A stretch of DNA of 64,000 bases. It comes from Spongiihabitans sp963422685. GTDB lineage: Bacteria > Pseudomonadota > Gammaproteobacteria > Arenicellales > Poriferihabitantaceae. This document shows, piece by piece, positions 45,920 to 55,703 of this stretch (position 1 is its first letter; the number at the start of each line of letters is the position of its first letter). A program made the position numbers and the translations under genes. The notes beneath the pieces are model-generated. The model saw only the letters and a list, made by a program, of their open reading frames with translations. It did not search any database and had not been told where the DNA came from. The stretch is from assembly GCA_963422685.1 (NCBI GenBank), contig OY730442.1:2728001-2792000 (forward strand). The letters run 5' to 3'.

Positions 45920-48900
45920 ATGTGGAAAAAAATTAAAATAATTGTTGTTGTTCTGGTCATTGTGTTGCTGGTGCCGGTGGTGGCGACGGTATTTTTAAAT
46001 CAAACCGATACAAAAAATTTAATCCGAACCTACATTCAGTCAACCACCGGCCGGGAGCTGACTATCGAAGGTCACCTTGCGGCAAAATGGGGATGGTCGC
46101 CAGTTATATATGCCCGGCAGATTCGACTTTCCAATAGTGACTGGGCACGAACACCATACGCATTTACCGCCGAAAAAATCACCATTTCTCTGTCCTTTAC
46201 CGAGTTGATACGCGGGCAGATCGGGGTAACTGCAATTGAGCTGGATCGACCGCAACTGTGGGTTGAACGAAATCCCAAGACAAATATCTTCAACCTGGAT
46301 ATGCGGTCTTCGCCAAATAACGCGGGTGGTAATGATCGGGGCCGGCTGCTCTCGGAGCGGGTCGAAATCAAACAGGTTGTCATCAAAAACGGTTCCATTC
46401 TCTATTTTCATGAAAAACGCGATTGGGATATCGAGATTCACAGCGCAAAGCTGGAATCCTCGGGCAATCATCAACCTACCCGAATACACGCCCTGGGCGA
46501 AGTGGAAAAAACCACGCTGTCGGTATCGGGTGAGGCGGGTAGTTTGAATGCAGTGCTGAGCTATCGTGAGGCCCCGGTTGAACTCAATGGCTATGTGGGC
46601 GATCGGGCAAACCAGTTTTCGATTTCCGGGGTGATCGGGGATTTGATCAGGTGGCGTGGGCTGAACCTTTGGGTGGATGCCAATATTGCAAATTTATCGG
46701 ATCTTGCAAAACTGTTCGGTTTTTGGGTGCCGCCGTATCGCGATATTTCTGCAACCGGGGAATTAATACAACCCGGGTCGGCAAAAACCATGCGCATGGA
46801 ATCAATCAAACTAGAATCATCCGATATGGGACTACGGGCCCGGGCCGAAGGAGAGATAGGAAGGCTGGTCGGCTTCAGCGGGGTTGATATGGTGTTCAGC
46901 GCCGCTGGAAATCTTGACAAACAATGGATTCCGATTGAACTGGCGGAAGCAATCACGCTGGAAACATCAATAACCGGACGGCTGTCCGGCGACAAAGATA
47001 ATCTGATACTCAATATAGAACATGGACAGGTATTGACCCCGGGAGCAGGTATTTATGCAAATGGCGTGGTGAGTAACGTGGCGAAAGACTGGTCATCCCC
47101 GCTGGCGATTACAATGAATATAGACTCCCTCGGCGCATTGGGCAATATACTGAATATCGACCTTCCGGCCAGCGGCGCAATCAGGGCCAGTGCTGATCTC
47201 AATCGGTATGCCCGGGACCTGGGGTTGTCGGATATTCACATTTCCAGCCGGTCCGATAGCATGAATCTTGCGGCAAATGGCCGGTTGGGGAATCTGGGTG
47301 CAAATACCATTGGCGAACTGGTATTCGACTTGCAGGTAAATCAGAAATTTCTCGGTGAAATATCGAAAAGCAAATACCTGGATTTAATTCACGAAGTTTC
47401 AGTTCACGGCATTTTGGCGGTAGAGAATGCGGCGGTTGGTTTTTCGAGGTTAAATTTCCAGGGCATCGGGCAAGGTTTGAAACTGGAAGGTTCAGGGGGT
47501 ATTGATGATTTGGTCGCACTTCGAGGATTGAATCTTGATGTACGGCTGCACGTGGAAAGCCTGTCAAACATCCATTCGATAACCGGGCAGAAGCTGCCTG
47601 CATCCGGGCCATTGATACTGGCGGGTAATTTGTATTCCGACGAAAACGGGGCCATCAATCTGCAAGATTTATCCGCGAAACTCCGCCATGCAGATTTATC
47701 CATGGATATAACCGGGGAGGCTTTCGGTTTCGGATTTGCCAAAACTCCAGCCGTAAATCTGGTCGTCGAAATGGGTTTGAATTCCATCAAGCCACTGGAT
47801 GAAATGTATCCGCAGACGACATTGACGAAATTATTATCACCATTATTGCCAATGAAAGGGCGTGCTAATCTGTCCGGGGACCCGAAAAACAATTATTCGC
47901 TGAAGAACATATTGGTGGACGCGCACACTGACCAGATTGCCGGGCAGATGGTCGGTGACATCCACAATTTATTTCCCAACAATAATAATGACAGTGACAC
48001 AAACCAACCATCGGGACTAGACGGCAAATTGTCATTGAATCTGACGGGCACGGTGGATACCCCCCCGGTGGGTGCCGAAGTACTGCAATTTATTGAACCG
48101 TCGCTCTGGAGCGGGGATTTGGACGGCTCTATGGATGTGGTTTTCGGCAATGGCCGGGTTGGCCTGGATGCGGTTGATTTTAATATCAATTCCGGCCAGT
48201 CCATGCTGCATGTTTCTGGCTCTGTTGACGGATTTACACCAGTACAGTCTGCCGGGCTGAAGCTGGAATTCGCCGCGGCCGCACTGGGCGACATTTTCAG
48301 AAGTACGGATTCACTGTTAAATCGGCATAACCCGACCACAGGGGTAATCACCGTGACCACGTCCGAATCCGGCCAAAATATTGCGCTTGACCTTGCGGTC
48401 GCAAACAGTGACTTGAAAGGGGAGATTATCATCGTTGATTCCGAAACCGGGAATACGCCAGATGGCTACAGCCATTATCAGGCCAGCCTGACTGCAAAAA
48501 ATTTCGATTTAACCAGGCTGTTGGTTAAAAACGAAAATAACCATTCTTTTTTTTCGCACAGCCCGATAAGCCTTGACTGGATTGGCCATAGAACAGCGGA
48601 TATTGCGTTTTCGGCTGAAAGTTATAGAGATACATCGTTTACGCTAAACAATTTTGCATCGGTAACATCATTTGCCCCGACGCATCTGCAAACCAGCATC
48701 AGCGGAAAAAGCGGTCAGGGTACGGTCAGGACTGAACTCGGACTAGAAAAACTCGGGCAGGGTGTAAACGCCCGGCTTGCTGTCCGCGGGGAAAAAATCG
48801 ATTTGTCGGCGCTTACCAAACTCGGAAAAACCGCCGCCGACAACGCGGGAATTTTTTCCCTGGAAATCGATTTGGATGGAAGCGGTGATTCGATTTCCAG

Positions 48901-49447
48901 CCTGGTTGGGAACGCATCTGGAACCGCTTTGCTGGAGCTGAGTGGTGCAAAAATCAAAAACGATGGCCTGGAAATACTGGGCGGTGATTTGTTTTTAGGG
49001 CTGCTGGATGCAATCAACCCGTTATCCAGCCGGGATGACTACCTGGACATAGAATGCGGCGTGATCAATCTCGATATAGCAAATGGAATTGCCGGAACCG
49101 GGCGCGGATTAGCGCTGAAAACCCGCACCGTGACTTTGCTCGGCGAAGGTGAAATTGATCTGGGCGATGAAACACTCAGGGTTTTCGTTCGACCGAAAGC
49201 AAGAAAAGGCTTTGGCATCAATACCAATTCAATTGTGAAATTAATACGTGTGGGCGGGACGCTGACCACCCCGGAAATCGAAGCTGACCCCAAAGGCTTG
49301 CTCCAAAGCAGCGTGGCCCTGGGTGCGGCACTGGCCAGTGGCGGTCTGAGTTTGTTGGCGCAGGGTATCTACGACAAATCCCAGGCCAATACAGATGTAT
49401 GCAGTATCGCGGCCAATAGGGCCTCCATTCATGACACCCAACCCTAG
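45920..49447 (+). CDS. AsmA family protein (large bridge-type outer-membrane assembly factor)
   Basis: 1175 residues. A single N-terminal membrane helix (about 5-27) is followed by an AsmA N-terminal domain (RTYIQSTTGRELTIEGHLAAKWGWSP, read in parts), then a long series of beta-strand repeats with alternating polar and hydrophobic residues, and a C-terminal AsmA-like module (IVKLIRVGGTLTTPEIEADP). Long family members are thought to span the periplasm and help move phospholipids to the outer membrane. The protein is about twice the length of E. coli AsmA and similar to its larger paralogues. No signal-peptide cleavage site: the helix acts as an anchor. Confidence 0.88.
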   Translation: MWKKIKIIVVVLVIVLLVPVVATVFLNQTDTKNLIRTYIQSTTGRELTIEGHLAAKWGWSPVIYARQIRLSNSDWARTPYAFTAEKITISLSFTELIRGQIGVTAIELDRPQLWVERNPKTNIFNLDMRSSPNNAGGNDRGRLLSERVEIKQVVIKNGSILYFHEKRDWDIEIHSAKLESSGNHQPTRIHALGEVEKTTLSVSGEAGSLNAVLSYREAPVELNGYVGDRANQFSISGVIGDLIRWRGLNLWVDANIANLSDLAKLFGFWVPPYRDISATGELIQPGSAKTMRMESIKLESSDMGLRARAEGEIGRLVGFSGVDMVFSAAGNLDKQWIPIELAEAITLETSITGRLSGDKDNLILNIEHGQVLTPGAGIYANGVVSNVAKDWSSPLAITMNIDSLGALGNILNIDLPASGAIRASADLNRYARDLGLSDIHISSRSDSMNLAANGRLGNLGANTIGELVFDLQVNQKFLGEISKSKYLDLIHEVSVHGILAVENAAVGFSRLNFQGIGQGLKLEGSGGIDDLVALRGLNLDVRLHVESLSNIHSITGQKLPASGPLILAGNLYSDENGAINLQDLSAKLRHADLSMDITGEAFGFGFAKTPAVNLVVEMGLNSIKPLDEMYPQTTLTKLLSPLLPMKGRANLSGDPKNNYSLKNILVDAHTDQIAGQMVGDIHNLFPNNNNDSDTNQPSGLDGKLSLNLTGTVDTPPVGAEVLQFIEPSLWSGDLDGSMDVVFGNGRVGLDAVDFNINSGQSMLHVSGSVDGFTPVQSAGLKLEFAAAALGDIFRSTDSLLNRHNPTTGVITVTTSESGQNIALDLAVANSDLKGEIIIVDSETGNTPDGYSHYQASLTAKNFDLTRLLVKNENNHSFFSHSPISLDWIGHRTADIAFSAESYRDTSFTLNNFASVTSFAPTHLQTSISGKSGQGTVRTELGLEKLGQGVNARLAVRGEKIDLSALTKLGKTAADNAGIFSLEIDLDGSGDSISSLVGNASGTALLELSGAKIKNDGLEILGGDLFLGLLDAINPLSSRDDYLDIECGVINLDIANGIAGTGRGLALKTRTVTLLGEGEIDLGDETLRVFVRPKARKGFGINTNSIVKLIRVGGTLTTPEIEADPKGLLQSSVALGAALASGGLSLLAQGIYDKSQANTDVCSIAANRASIHDTQP

Positions 49448-49458
49448 AATTGTATGCG

Positions 49459-50103
49459 ATGAGATCATTTTCCCGGAAACCATTTTCTCAGGCCTGTGAA
49501 AATAATAAACAAGCGATTCTCGCAATACTCAGGCGGCGATTTCATGGTCTGTCGAAAATTTTGGAAATTGGATCTGGCACGGGTCAACATGCGGTATTTT
49601 TTGCCGGAGGAATGCCCGCACTATTTTGGCAGACCAGCGATCAAATGATCTATCACCCCGGTATTAATGCGTGGATTGACAGCGTGAATCTGATCAATAT
49701 TGGCAGGCCTGTGGAACTGGATGTAACGCAAAAAGATCATTGGCCAGACATTGCGCATACAAATCAAACAGGCAGACAATCCGGATTCGACGGTGTTTTT
49801 AGCGCAAATACAGCGCATATCATGCCCTGGACAGCGGTAATTGATATGTTCGAGGGGATTGGGCGATTATTACAGGAAAACGGTTGTTTTTTATTATATG
49901 GGCCGTTTAATCGGGAAGGAGAATTTACCAGCCGGAGTAATGCGCGATTTCACCAGTCGTTAATCAATCAGGACAGGGCTATGGGGATTCGTGATGACCG
50001 TGCAGTATGCAAACTCGCAGCGGAAAACGCATTAGACATAATTGACGATGTGGCCATGCCTGCAAATAATCGTATTTTAGTGTTCAGGCGAATACCCGAT
50101 TGA
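49459..50103 (+). CDS. DUF938 family SAM-dependent methyltransferase-like protein
   Basis: 214 residues. SAM-binding motif I is ILEIGSGTGQHAVFFA. The family-specific blocks are an N-terminal RKPFSQACENNKQAIL, then WQTSDQ, FSANTAHIMPW and LLYGPFNREGEFTS. All match DUF938 proteins, whose substrate is unknown. The ATG at 49459 was preferred to a TTG at 49450. It lies 11 bases after the AsmA gene, so the two may be co-expressed. Confidence 0.88.
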   Translation: MRSFSRKPFSQACENNKQAILAILRRRFHGLSKILEIGSGTGQHAVFFAGGMPALFWQTSDQMIYHPGINAWIDSVNLINIGRPVELDVTQKDHWPDIAHTNQTGRQSGFDGVFSANTAHIMPWTAVIDMFEGIGRLLQENGCFLLYGPFNREGEFTSRSNARFHQSLINQDRAMGIRDDRAVCKLAAENALDIIDDVAMPANNRILVFRRIPD

Positions 50104-50140
50104 TTTATGAAATGTGGGTGCAGCGAACGCCGGTCCGCAC

Positions 50141-50146
50141 TATAAT
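50141..50146 (+). promoter_or_regulatory. Candidate -10 element upstream of glnA
   Basis: A perfect TATAAT sits 88 bases before the glnA ATG. No good -35 is found 16-18 bases upstream, so an activator may be needed. A sigma-54 GG-N10-GC pattern, expected for a nitrogen-controlled promoter, was sought and not found. Confidence 0.35.
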
Positions 50147-50233
50147 ACGGCGGTTCTCACCGAGCCGATTAGTGATTGGCCAGTGAGCTTTTTTCTTAAA
50201 ATACTTACATGTTTTGAATTGAGGTGATGTTTT

Positions 50234-51643
50234 ATGTCCGCAACTGATGCACTGAAGATGATTACAGAAAGCGAAGCCGCTTTCGTCGATTTACGGTTTA
50301 TCGATACAAAAGGTAAAGAACAACATGTCACGATTCCTGTGGGCACCGTGGATGAAGAATTATTCGAAGACGGGAAAATGTTCGACGGATCATCTATTGC
50401 CGGCTGGAAGGGAATCAATGAATCCGACATGGTATTGATACCCGACCCGGCCAGCGCGGTAGTTGACCCGTTTACACAGGAAACCACGGTGAATTTACGC
50501 TGCGACGTAGTCGATCCCTCAGACATGCAGGGTTATGACCGGGACCCTAGATCCATTGCCAAAAGAGCAGAGGCCTATTTGTCGTCAACCGGAATCGGTG
50601 ATAGCGCCTATTTCGGCCCGGAAAACGAGTTTTTCCTGTTCGACGCAGTGCATTGGGGAAATGATATGAGCGGCGCGTTTTTTGAGATTGACTCCTCTGA
50701 GGCGGCCTGGAACAGCAGCAAGGAATACGGAAAGGGCAACACCGGCCATCGACCCGCTGTGAAAGGCGGCTATTTCCCGGTGCCTCCAGTGGACAGTCAA
50801 AGTGACGTCCGCAGTGAAATGTGTTTGACCATGGAGAAAATGGGCCTTGAAGTTGAAGTCCATCATCACGAGGTCGGCACTGCAGGGCAGGGGGAAATCG
50901 GTTGTAAATTCAATACTCTGGTGCGCAAAGCGGATCAGGTGCAAATATTCAAATACGTGGTGCAAAATGTTGCCCACGCCCATGGATTGACCGCGACTTT
51001 TATGCCCAAACCCGTGGTGGGAGAAAATGGTTCGGGAATGCATGTGCATCAATCCATATCCAAAGGGGGAAACAATATTTTCTCTGGGGATCAATATGGT
51101 GGTCTGAGCGAAGAAGCGTTGTATTACATCGGCGGAATATTCAAGCACGCGCACGCAATCAATGCCTTTACCAACGCCAGTACGAATAGCTACAAAAGAC
51201 TGGTGCCCGGTTTTGAAGCGCCGGTGCTTCTGGCCTATTCTGCGTGTAACCGCTCGGCATCCTGCCGCATTCCATACGTAGCAAATCCCCAGGGCCGACG
51301 TATAGAAATTCGATTTCCCGACTCTACTGCAAATCCTTACCTGGCTTTTTCGGCCATGCTTCTGGCGGGGCTGGACGGCATTCAAAATAAAATTCACCCG
51401 GGCGACCCCGAAGACAAGGATCTATACGACCTACCCCCTGATGAAGAGAAGGACATCCCAACCGTGGCACACGGTCTGGATGTGGCGCTGGAAGCTTTGG
51501 ACAATGACCGGGCATTCTTGCTGGCTGGCGGGGTTTTCAGCAACGACAGCATTAATGCCTATATCGAATTAAAAATGGAAGAGGTGACGCGCTTGCGAAT
51601 GGCCACCCATCCCATTGAATTCGAAATGTATTACAGCCTGTAA
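50234..51643 (+). CDS. glnA: Glutamine synthetase type I
   Basis: 469 residues. ATP-dependent synthesis of glutamine from glutamate and ammonia; forms a dodecamer in the cytoplasm. Family blocks: FDGSSIAGWKGI, the metal-binding FGPENEFFLFD, NGSGMHVHQS, KRLVPGFEAPV and RIPYVANPQGRRIEIRFPD. The adenylylation site Tyr398 (KDLYDLPPDEE) is present, so GlnE-type covalent control is expected. GAGGTGA precedes the ATG. No ntrB/ntrC follow it, unlike the enteric glnA-ntrBC operon; a terminator comes right after the stop. Confidence 0.98.
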   Translation: MSATDALKMITESEAAFVDLRFIDTKGKEQHVTIPVGTVDEELFEDGKMFDGSSIAGWKGINESDMVLIPDPASAVVDPFTQETTVNLRCDVVDPSDMQGYDRDPRSIAKRAEAYLSSTGIGDSAYFGPENEFFLFDAVHWGNDMSGAFFEIDSSEAAWNSSKEYGKGNTGHRPAVKGGYFPVPPVDSQSDVRSEMCLTMEKMGLEVEVHHHEVGTAGQGEIGCKFNTLVRKADQVQIFKYVVQNVAHAHGLTATFMPKPVVGENGSGMHVHQSISKGGNNIFSGDQYGGLSEEALYYIGGIFKHAHAINAFTNASTNSYKRLVPGFEAPVLLAYSACNRSASCRIPYVANPQGRRIEIRFPDSTANPYLAFSAMLLAGLDGIQNKIHPGDPEDKDLYDLPPDEEKDIPTVAHGLDVALEALDNDRAFLLAGGVFSNDSINAYIELKMEEVTRLRMATHPIEFEMYYSL

Positions 51644-51648
51644 ATTGA

Positions 51649-51671
51649 ACGCTCCTGGTCAGGGGCGTTTT
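51649..51671 (+). terminator. Rho-independent terminator after glnA
   Basis: ACGCTCCTG and CAGGGGCGT pair over nine bases with one U-G wobble, followed by TTTT. It starts five bases after the glnA stop. The loop is tight and the T run short, so termination may be partial. Confidence 0.6.
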
Positions 51672-51907
51672 GCCGTCCATCAGACAAAGTGGCAGGGCTG
51701 GGCCTGTGTTTGCCGGACCACGATTTTTTTATTCAATTTTCAATATTTAACAGCGGGTTGTAAAACTGAACTTTCGGACGGCCAGATAAACTCAGCGCTC
51801 CACAGCAGCCATGGATCATGCGTTATAGCCCAACTCGTTATGATACAATTTCTCCTCATCGGTACAGCCGTCATCAAACTCAATATTCTATAATCTGGAA
51901 CGAATCA

Positions 51908-53164
51908 ATGCCTTGGAATCAACCTGGATCTGGCGATAACAACAATGATCCATGGGGTCAGCGCAATCGCCGCGGAAATGGCCGCCAACAGGGGCCGCCT
52001 GACCTGGACGAAATATTTCGTCAAGTAAAAGATCGCATCGACAGCATTTTCAACCGCACAAAGGGCGGTGGCGGGGACAATGGTGATGGCTCAAAGGCCG
52101 GGCGCAGACCGGGTGGAAGCGGCCTGATTATTTTATTGCTGATCGCGGGATTGGGATTTTGGGTATTTACCGGAGTTTATACCGTAGACCAGGGCGAGCA
52201 GGCCATCGAATTACGATTTGGCAGATATACGGAAACCAACGATGCGGGATTGCACTGGCATATCCCGACGCCATTCGAAGGGGTGGAAATTATCAATACG
52301 CAAAACGTCAATACCGTTGAAGTCGGATATCGGAAAAGCGGCAGGTCTATTCAGTCGGTGCCCCGTGAGGCGTTGATGCTGACCCAGGACGAAAATATTA
52401 TTGATATTCATTTCGCTGTCCAATATGACATCAAGGACCCCACTGAGTTATTGTTTAATGTGAGTGAATATACTTCCCGGGAATTGGCTGACGATGTTGT
52501 TCGGCAGGCAACGGAAAGTGCAGTACGGGAAATCGTTGGACGCAACACCATGGATTTCGCAATTACAGAAGGACGTGCGCAATTAGCCGCGGAAACAAAA
52601 ACCCTGGTACAGGATATTTTGGATCGCTATAGTACCGGCATAAATATTCGCACCGTGGAGATGCAAAACGCCCAGCCGCCGGAACAAGTGAAAGATGCTT
52701 TCGACGATGTGGTCAGGGCGCGCGAGGATGAGGAACGCCTGAAGAATCTGGCAGAAGCCTATGCCAATGATATTATTCCCAAAGCACGCGGTTTTGCAGC
52801 GAGAATTCTACAGGAAGCGGACGCGTATAGAGCCGCAATAACGGCTAAAGCTGAAGGCGAAACTTCAAGATTTCTGCAGGTACTGGATGAATACGCCAAG
52901 GCACCTGAAATAACCCGGGACCGCCTTTACTTGGAAACCATGGAGCAAGTGTTCAGCCGCACCAGCAAAATGGTCATTGACCAGAAAAGTGGTAACAACG
53001 TAATGTATCTCCCATTGGATCAGTTGATTAAAAACCGCAGTCAGTCGAACCAGTTGGGTGGATCAGGCGGCCAAAATCAAGGCGGTCAAACTACGGGCAC
53101 TCAACGTAACAGCAGTTCTTTGAGATCCACCAATAGAAATGTTAATCGCACGGCGGAGCAATAA
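51908..53164 (+). CDS. hflK: HflK, membrane protease modulator subunit
   Basis: 418 residues from the ATG at 51908 (MPWNQPGSG is the standard start; a longer frame to 51818 was rejected). Gly/Asn/Arg-rich N-terminal cytoplasmic region, a membrane helix (about 74-94), then an SPFH/band 7 domain in the periplasm (TVDQGEQAIELRFGRY, LHWHIPTPFEGVEI, MLTQDENIIDIHFAVQY). With HflC it forms a cage around FtsH and limits its proteolysis. The C-terminal tail is polar Gly/Gln/Asn-rich. Two bases separate its stop and the hflC start. Confidence 0.97.
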   Translation: MPWNQPGSGDNNNDPWGQRNRRGNGRQQGPPDLDEIFRQVKDRIDSIFNRTKGGGGDNGDGSKAGRRPGGSGLIILLLIAGLGFWVFTGVYTVDQGEQAIELRFGRYTETNDAGLHWHIPTPFEGVEIINTQNVNTVEVGYRKSGRSIQSVPREALMLTQDENIIDIHFAVQYDIKDPTELLFNVSEYTSRELADDVVRQATESAVREIVGRNTMDFAITEGRAQLAAETKTLVQDILDRYSTGINIRTVEMQNAQPPEQVKDAFDDVVRAREDEERLKNLAEAYANDIIPKARGFAARILQEADAYRAAITAKAEGETSRFLQVLDEYAKAPEITRDRLYLETMEQVFSRTSKMVIDQKSGNNVMYLPLDQLIKNRSQSNQLGGSGGQNQGGQTTGTQRNSSSLRSTNRNVNRTAEQ

Positions 53165-53166
53165 TC

Positions 53167-54051
53167 ATGAACGGTAAACCAATTCTCTTGCTGGCCATCG
53201 TCGGCATTATCGGCGCAGTGGTTTTTTCAGCGGCCTATTTTGTCGATGAAAGACAAAGGGCCATTGTCTTCAAGTTTGGGGAAATTGTCAGATCGGATGT
53301 GGCACCTGGCCTGCATTGGAAAATCCCATTCATTAACAACGTCAGTTATTTTGACGCCCGGGTGCAGACCATGGACGCCGATCCGGAACTGTATTTGACC
53401 CGGGAAAAGAAAAACCTGGTAGTGGATTCCTTTGTAAAATGGCGCATAAAGGATGTCCATCAGTATTACACTCGACTGAAAGGCCTCAAAGCCAATGCGA
53501 GGTCCCGATTATCTCAGCGCGTAAACGACAGCTTGCGTCAGGAATTCGGGCGGCGCACAGTGCAGGAAGTAATCTCTGGCGACCGCGGGGAAATTATGGA
53601 AGTCGTTCGCAAGGTAATGAACGAAGAAGCCTCTACCCTGGGAATCGAAATTATAGACGTGCGTTTGAAGCGGGTAGATCTGGATCCGGCAATCAGCGAA
53701 CGGGTATATCAACGTATGGCGGCGGAGCGGCAGCGTGTGGCCAAAGAGCTGCGTGCCCAGGGTGAAGAGGCGGCAGAAAAACTGCGTGCTGATGCAGACC
53801 GTCAACGCGAGATTTTATTGGCCACCGCCGAGCGCGATGCGGAAAAAATTCGGGGAGAAGGCGATGCCACGGCGACCGCCTCCTATGCGGCGGCGTTTGG
53901 ACAAGATGCTGGATTTTATACTCTTTATCGCAGCCTTAATGCTTATAGAGATAGTTTTAACAGCAAGCAGGACTTGATGATCGTAGATCCAAGTTCTGAG
54001 TTTTTCAAATATTTCAAACAGCCGATTGCAGCAGGAAAACCGGCCAGTTAG
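53167..54051 (+). CDS. hflC: HflC, membrane protease modulator subunit
   Basis: 294 residues. An N-terminal signal-anchor helix (about 5-25) is followed by an SPFH domain with AIVFKFGEIVRSDVAPGLHWKIPFINNV and the helix-rich stretch VYQRMAAERQRVAKELRAQGEEAAEK, read in parts. The conserved C-terminal segment SEFFKYF is present. Partner of HflK in the FtsH-regulating complex. Follows hflK with translational coupling likely. Confidence 0.97.
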   Translation: MNGKPILLLAIVGIIGAVVFSAAYFVDERQRAIVFKFGEIVRSDVAPGLHWKIPFINNVSYFDARVQTMDADPELYLTREKKNLVVDSFVKWRIKDVHQYYTRLKGLKANARSRLSQRVNDSLRQEFGRRTVQEVISGDRGEIMEVVRKVMNEEASTLGIEIIDVRLKRVDLDPAISERVYQRMAAERQRVAKELRAQGEEAAEKLRADADRQREILLATAERDAEKIRGEGDATATASYAAAFGQDAGFYTLYRSLNAYRDSFNSKQDLMIVDPSSEFFKYFKQPIAAGKPAS

Positions 54052-54099
54052 CAGCCATTACCATTAATTGGCTCGTATTCATATATTTTTATAGCAGCC

Positions 54100-54288
54100 T
54101 TGGACTGGAAGAACTTACTGGCTGCGTTTGCCCTGTATTTGATCCTGGAAGGGCTGGTTCCATTTTTAAATCCCGCAGCTTTTAAGCGCTTTATGCAGAA
54201 TATAATTACCCTGCCCGAGTCCAGCCTGCGCAATATTGGTCTCGGGAGTATGATTGCCGGTGTAGTTTTATTGTATTTCGTTCGATAA
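54100..54288 (+). CDS. yjeT: DUF2065 small membrane protein (YjeT-like)
   Basis: 62 residues: two membrane helices (about 5-23 and 43-60) around a short loop, LEGLVPFLNPAAFKRF and LPESSLRNIGLGSMIAGVVLLYFVR (read in parts), the DUF2065 pattern. It sits between hflC and purA, where this family is always found in related genomes. The start is a TTG at 54100, as the frame has no earlier ATG and the helix begins at once. Function unknown. Confidence 0.88.
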   Translation: MDWKNLLAAFALYLILEGLVPFLNPAAFKRFMQNIITLPESSLRNIGLGSMIAGVVLLYFVR

Positions 54289-54314
54289 ATTCCCGTTATT
54301 GAATATTATTCACT

Positions 54315-55610
54315 ATGGCCGGTAACGTGGTAGTGCTCGGCACTCAGTGGGGTGATGAAGGGAAGGGCAAGATCGTCGATTTATTAACGCAAAACGCCGA
54401 TGCCGTCGTACGCTTTCAGGGAGGGCATAACGCCGGGCATACGCTGGTTATCAACGGCAAAAAGACCGTACTGCATCTGATTCCGTCCGGGGCAATGCGT
54501 GACCGGGTTGAATGCCTGATTGGAAATGGTGTGGTTGTAGATCTGGCGCAGTTATTTAAGGAAATATCAGGGCTTGAGGGTACTGGAATCTCCATTCGGA
54601 ATCGATTGATGATCAGCCCTGGCTGCCCGATTGTTTTTCCATACCACAGCGCCCTGGATCTGGCACGAGAAAAAGCCGGGGGTAAGGCAGCGATCGGTAC
54701 AACGGGTCGCGGTATTGGCCCGGCCTATGAAGATAAAGTAGCACGCAGAGGTCTGCGACTTGGTGATTTACGTCAGCCTGATACGTTTGCCAGGAGATTA
54801 AAACGGGTAATGGAATATCATAATTACATTTTGCAGGGCTTTTTCAACGCCGCACCAGTGGATTATCAGAAAACTCTGGACCAATCTTTGGCCCATGCCG
54901 GGCAGGTTGGGCCCATGCTGGGCGATGTTTCAGCCAGATTATGCGCGCTTCGCCAGCATGGAAAGTCGGTATTGTTTGAGGGCGCACAGGGCATGCAGCT
55001 CGATATTGACCATGGCACTTATCCCTATGTCACTTCTTCAAATACCACCACAGCGGCCGCGGCGCTGGGAACCGGTATCGGCCCGGCCCATATTGATTTC
55101 GTATTGGGTATCGTTAAGGCCTATACAACCAGAGTAGGTTGCGGGCCATTTCCTACGGAGCTGTTCGATGAAACCGGCAAACGATTGGCTGAAAGAGGGC
55201 ATGAGTTCGGTGCAACAACAGGTCGGCCCAGGCGGTGCGGATGGCTGGACAACGTGGCCTTGCGGCGCAGCAAACAGGTATGCGGACTCAGTGCATTGTG
55301 CATCAACAAACTCGATGTAATGGATGGCCTTGAGCGCATAAAAATTTGTACGGGCTACAAATACAATAACCAGATAATTGATTTGCCACCTTATGGCGCC
55401 GACGCCGTGCAGCGATGTGAACCCGTATACGAAGAACTGCCGGGATGGCAGGAAACCACGGCAGGCATCAGAGACTTTGTCAGTCTGCCCGCTAACGCCA
55501 TTGCCTATTTAAATAGAATATCCGAATTGTCAGACCTGCCGATTGATATTATTTCTACCAGCCCTGAGCGTGAAGATACGATTATCCTGCGGCACCCTTT
55601 TACAGATTAA
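54315..55610 (+). CDS. purA: Adenylosuccinate synthetase
   Basis: 431 residues. GTP-dependent first step from IMP to AMP. The glycine-rich phosphate loop GDEGKGK lies near residue 13, with NAGHT, IGTTGRGIGPAYEDKVAR, EGAQGMQLDIDHGTYPYVTSSN (read in parts) and the C-terminal GPERE-like SPERED motif. Normal length. In many relatives hisZ lies between the DUF2065 gene and purA; here the gap is 26 bases and hisZ is missing. Confidence 0.98.
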   Translation: MAGNVVVLGTQWGDEGKGKIVDLLTQNADAVVRFQGGHNAGHTLVINGKKTVLHLIPSGAMRDRVECLIGNGVVVDLAQLFKEISGLEGTGISIRNRLMISPGCPIVFPYHSALDLAREKAGGKAAIGTTGRGIGPAYEDKVARRGLRLGDLRQPDTFARRLKRVMEYHNYILQGFFNAAPVDYQKTLDQSLAHAGQVGPMLGDVSARLCALRQHGKSVLFEGAQGMQLDIDHGTYPYVTSSNTTTAAAALGTGIGPAHIDFVLGIVKAYTTRVGCGPFPTELFDETGKRLAERGHEFGATTGRPRRCGWLDNVALRRSKQVCGLSALCINKLDVMDGLERIKICTGYKYNNQIIDLPPYGADAVQRCEPVYEELPGWQETTAGIRDFVSLPANAIAYLNRISELSDLPIDIISTSPEREDTIILRHPFTD

Positions 55611-55703
55611 CCATCGGCTATTTTTTAGTATTATTGATTCAGCTTTTATCTGCACAGCCAAATAATATTTACTGCATAATTACCTGACCCAATGGTGGAA
55701 ACT

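Noticed and set aside
50170..50200. Possible sigma-54 promoter before glnA (TGGCC...GC)
   Set aside because: GG and GC are seven bases apart instead of ten, and the downstream half lacks the TTGC pattern.
50585..51397. Long minus-strand ORF (270 codons) opposite glnA
   Set aside because: Lies wholly within a certain gene on the other strand; no recognisable domains; a shadow of glnA codon usage.
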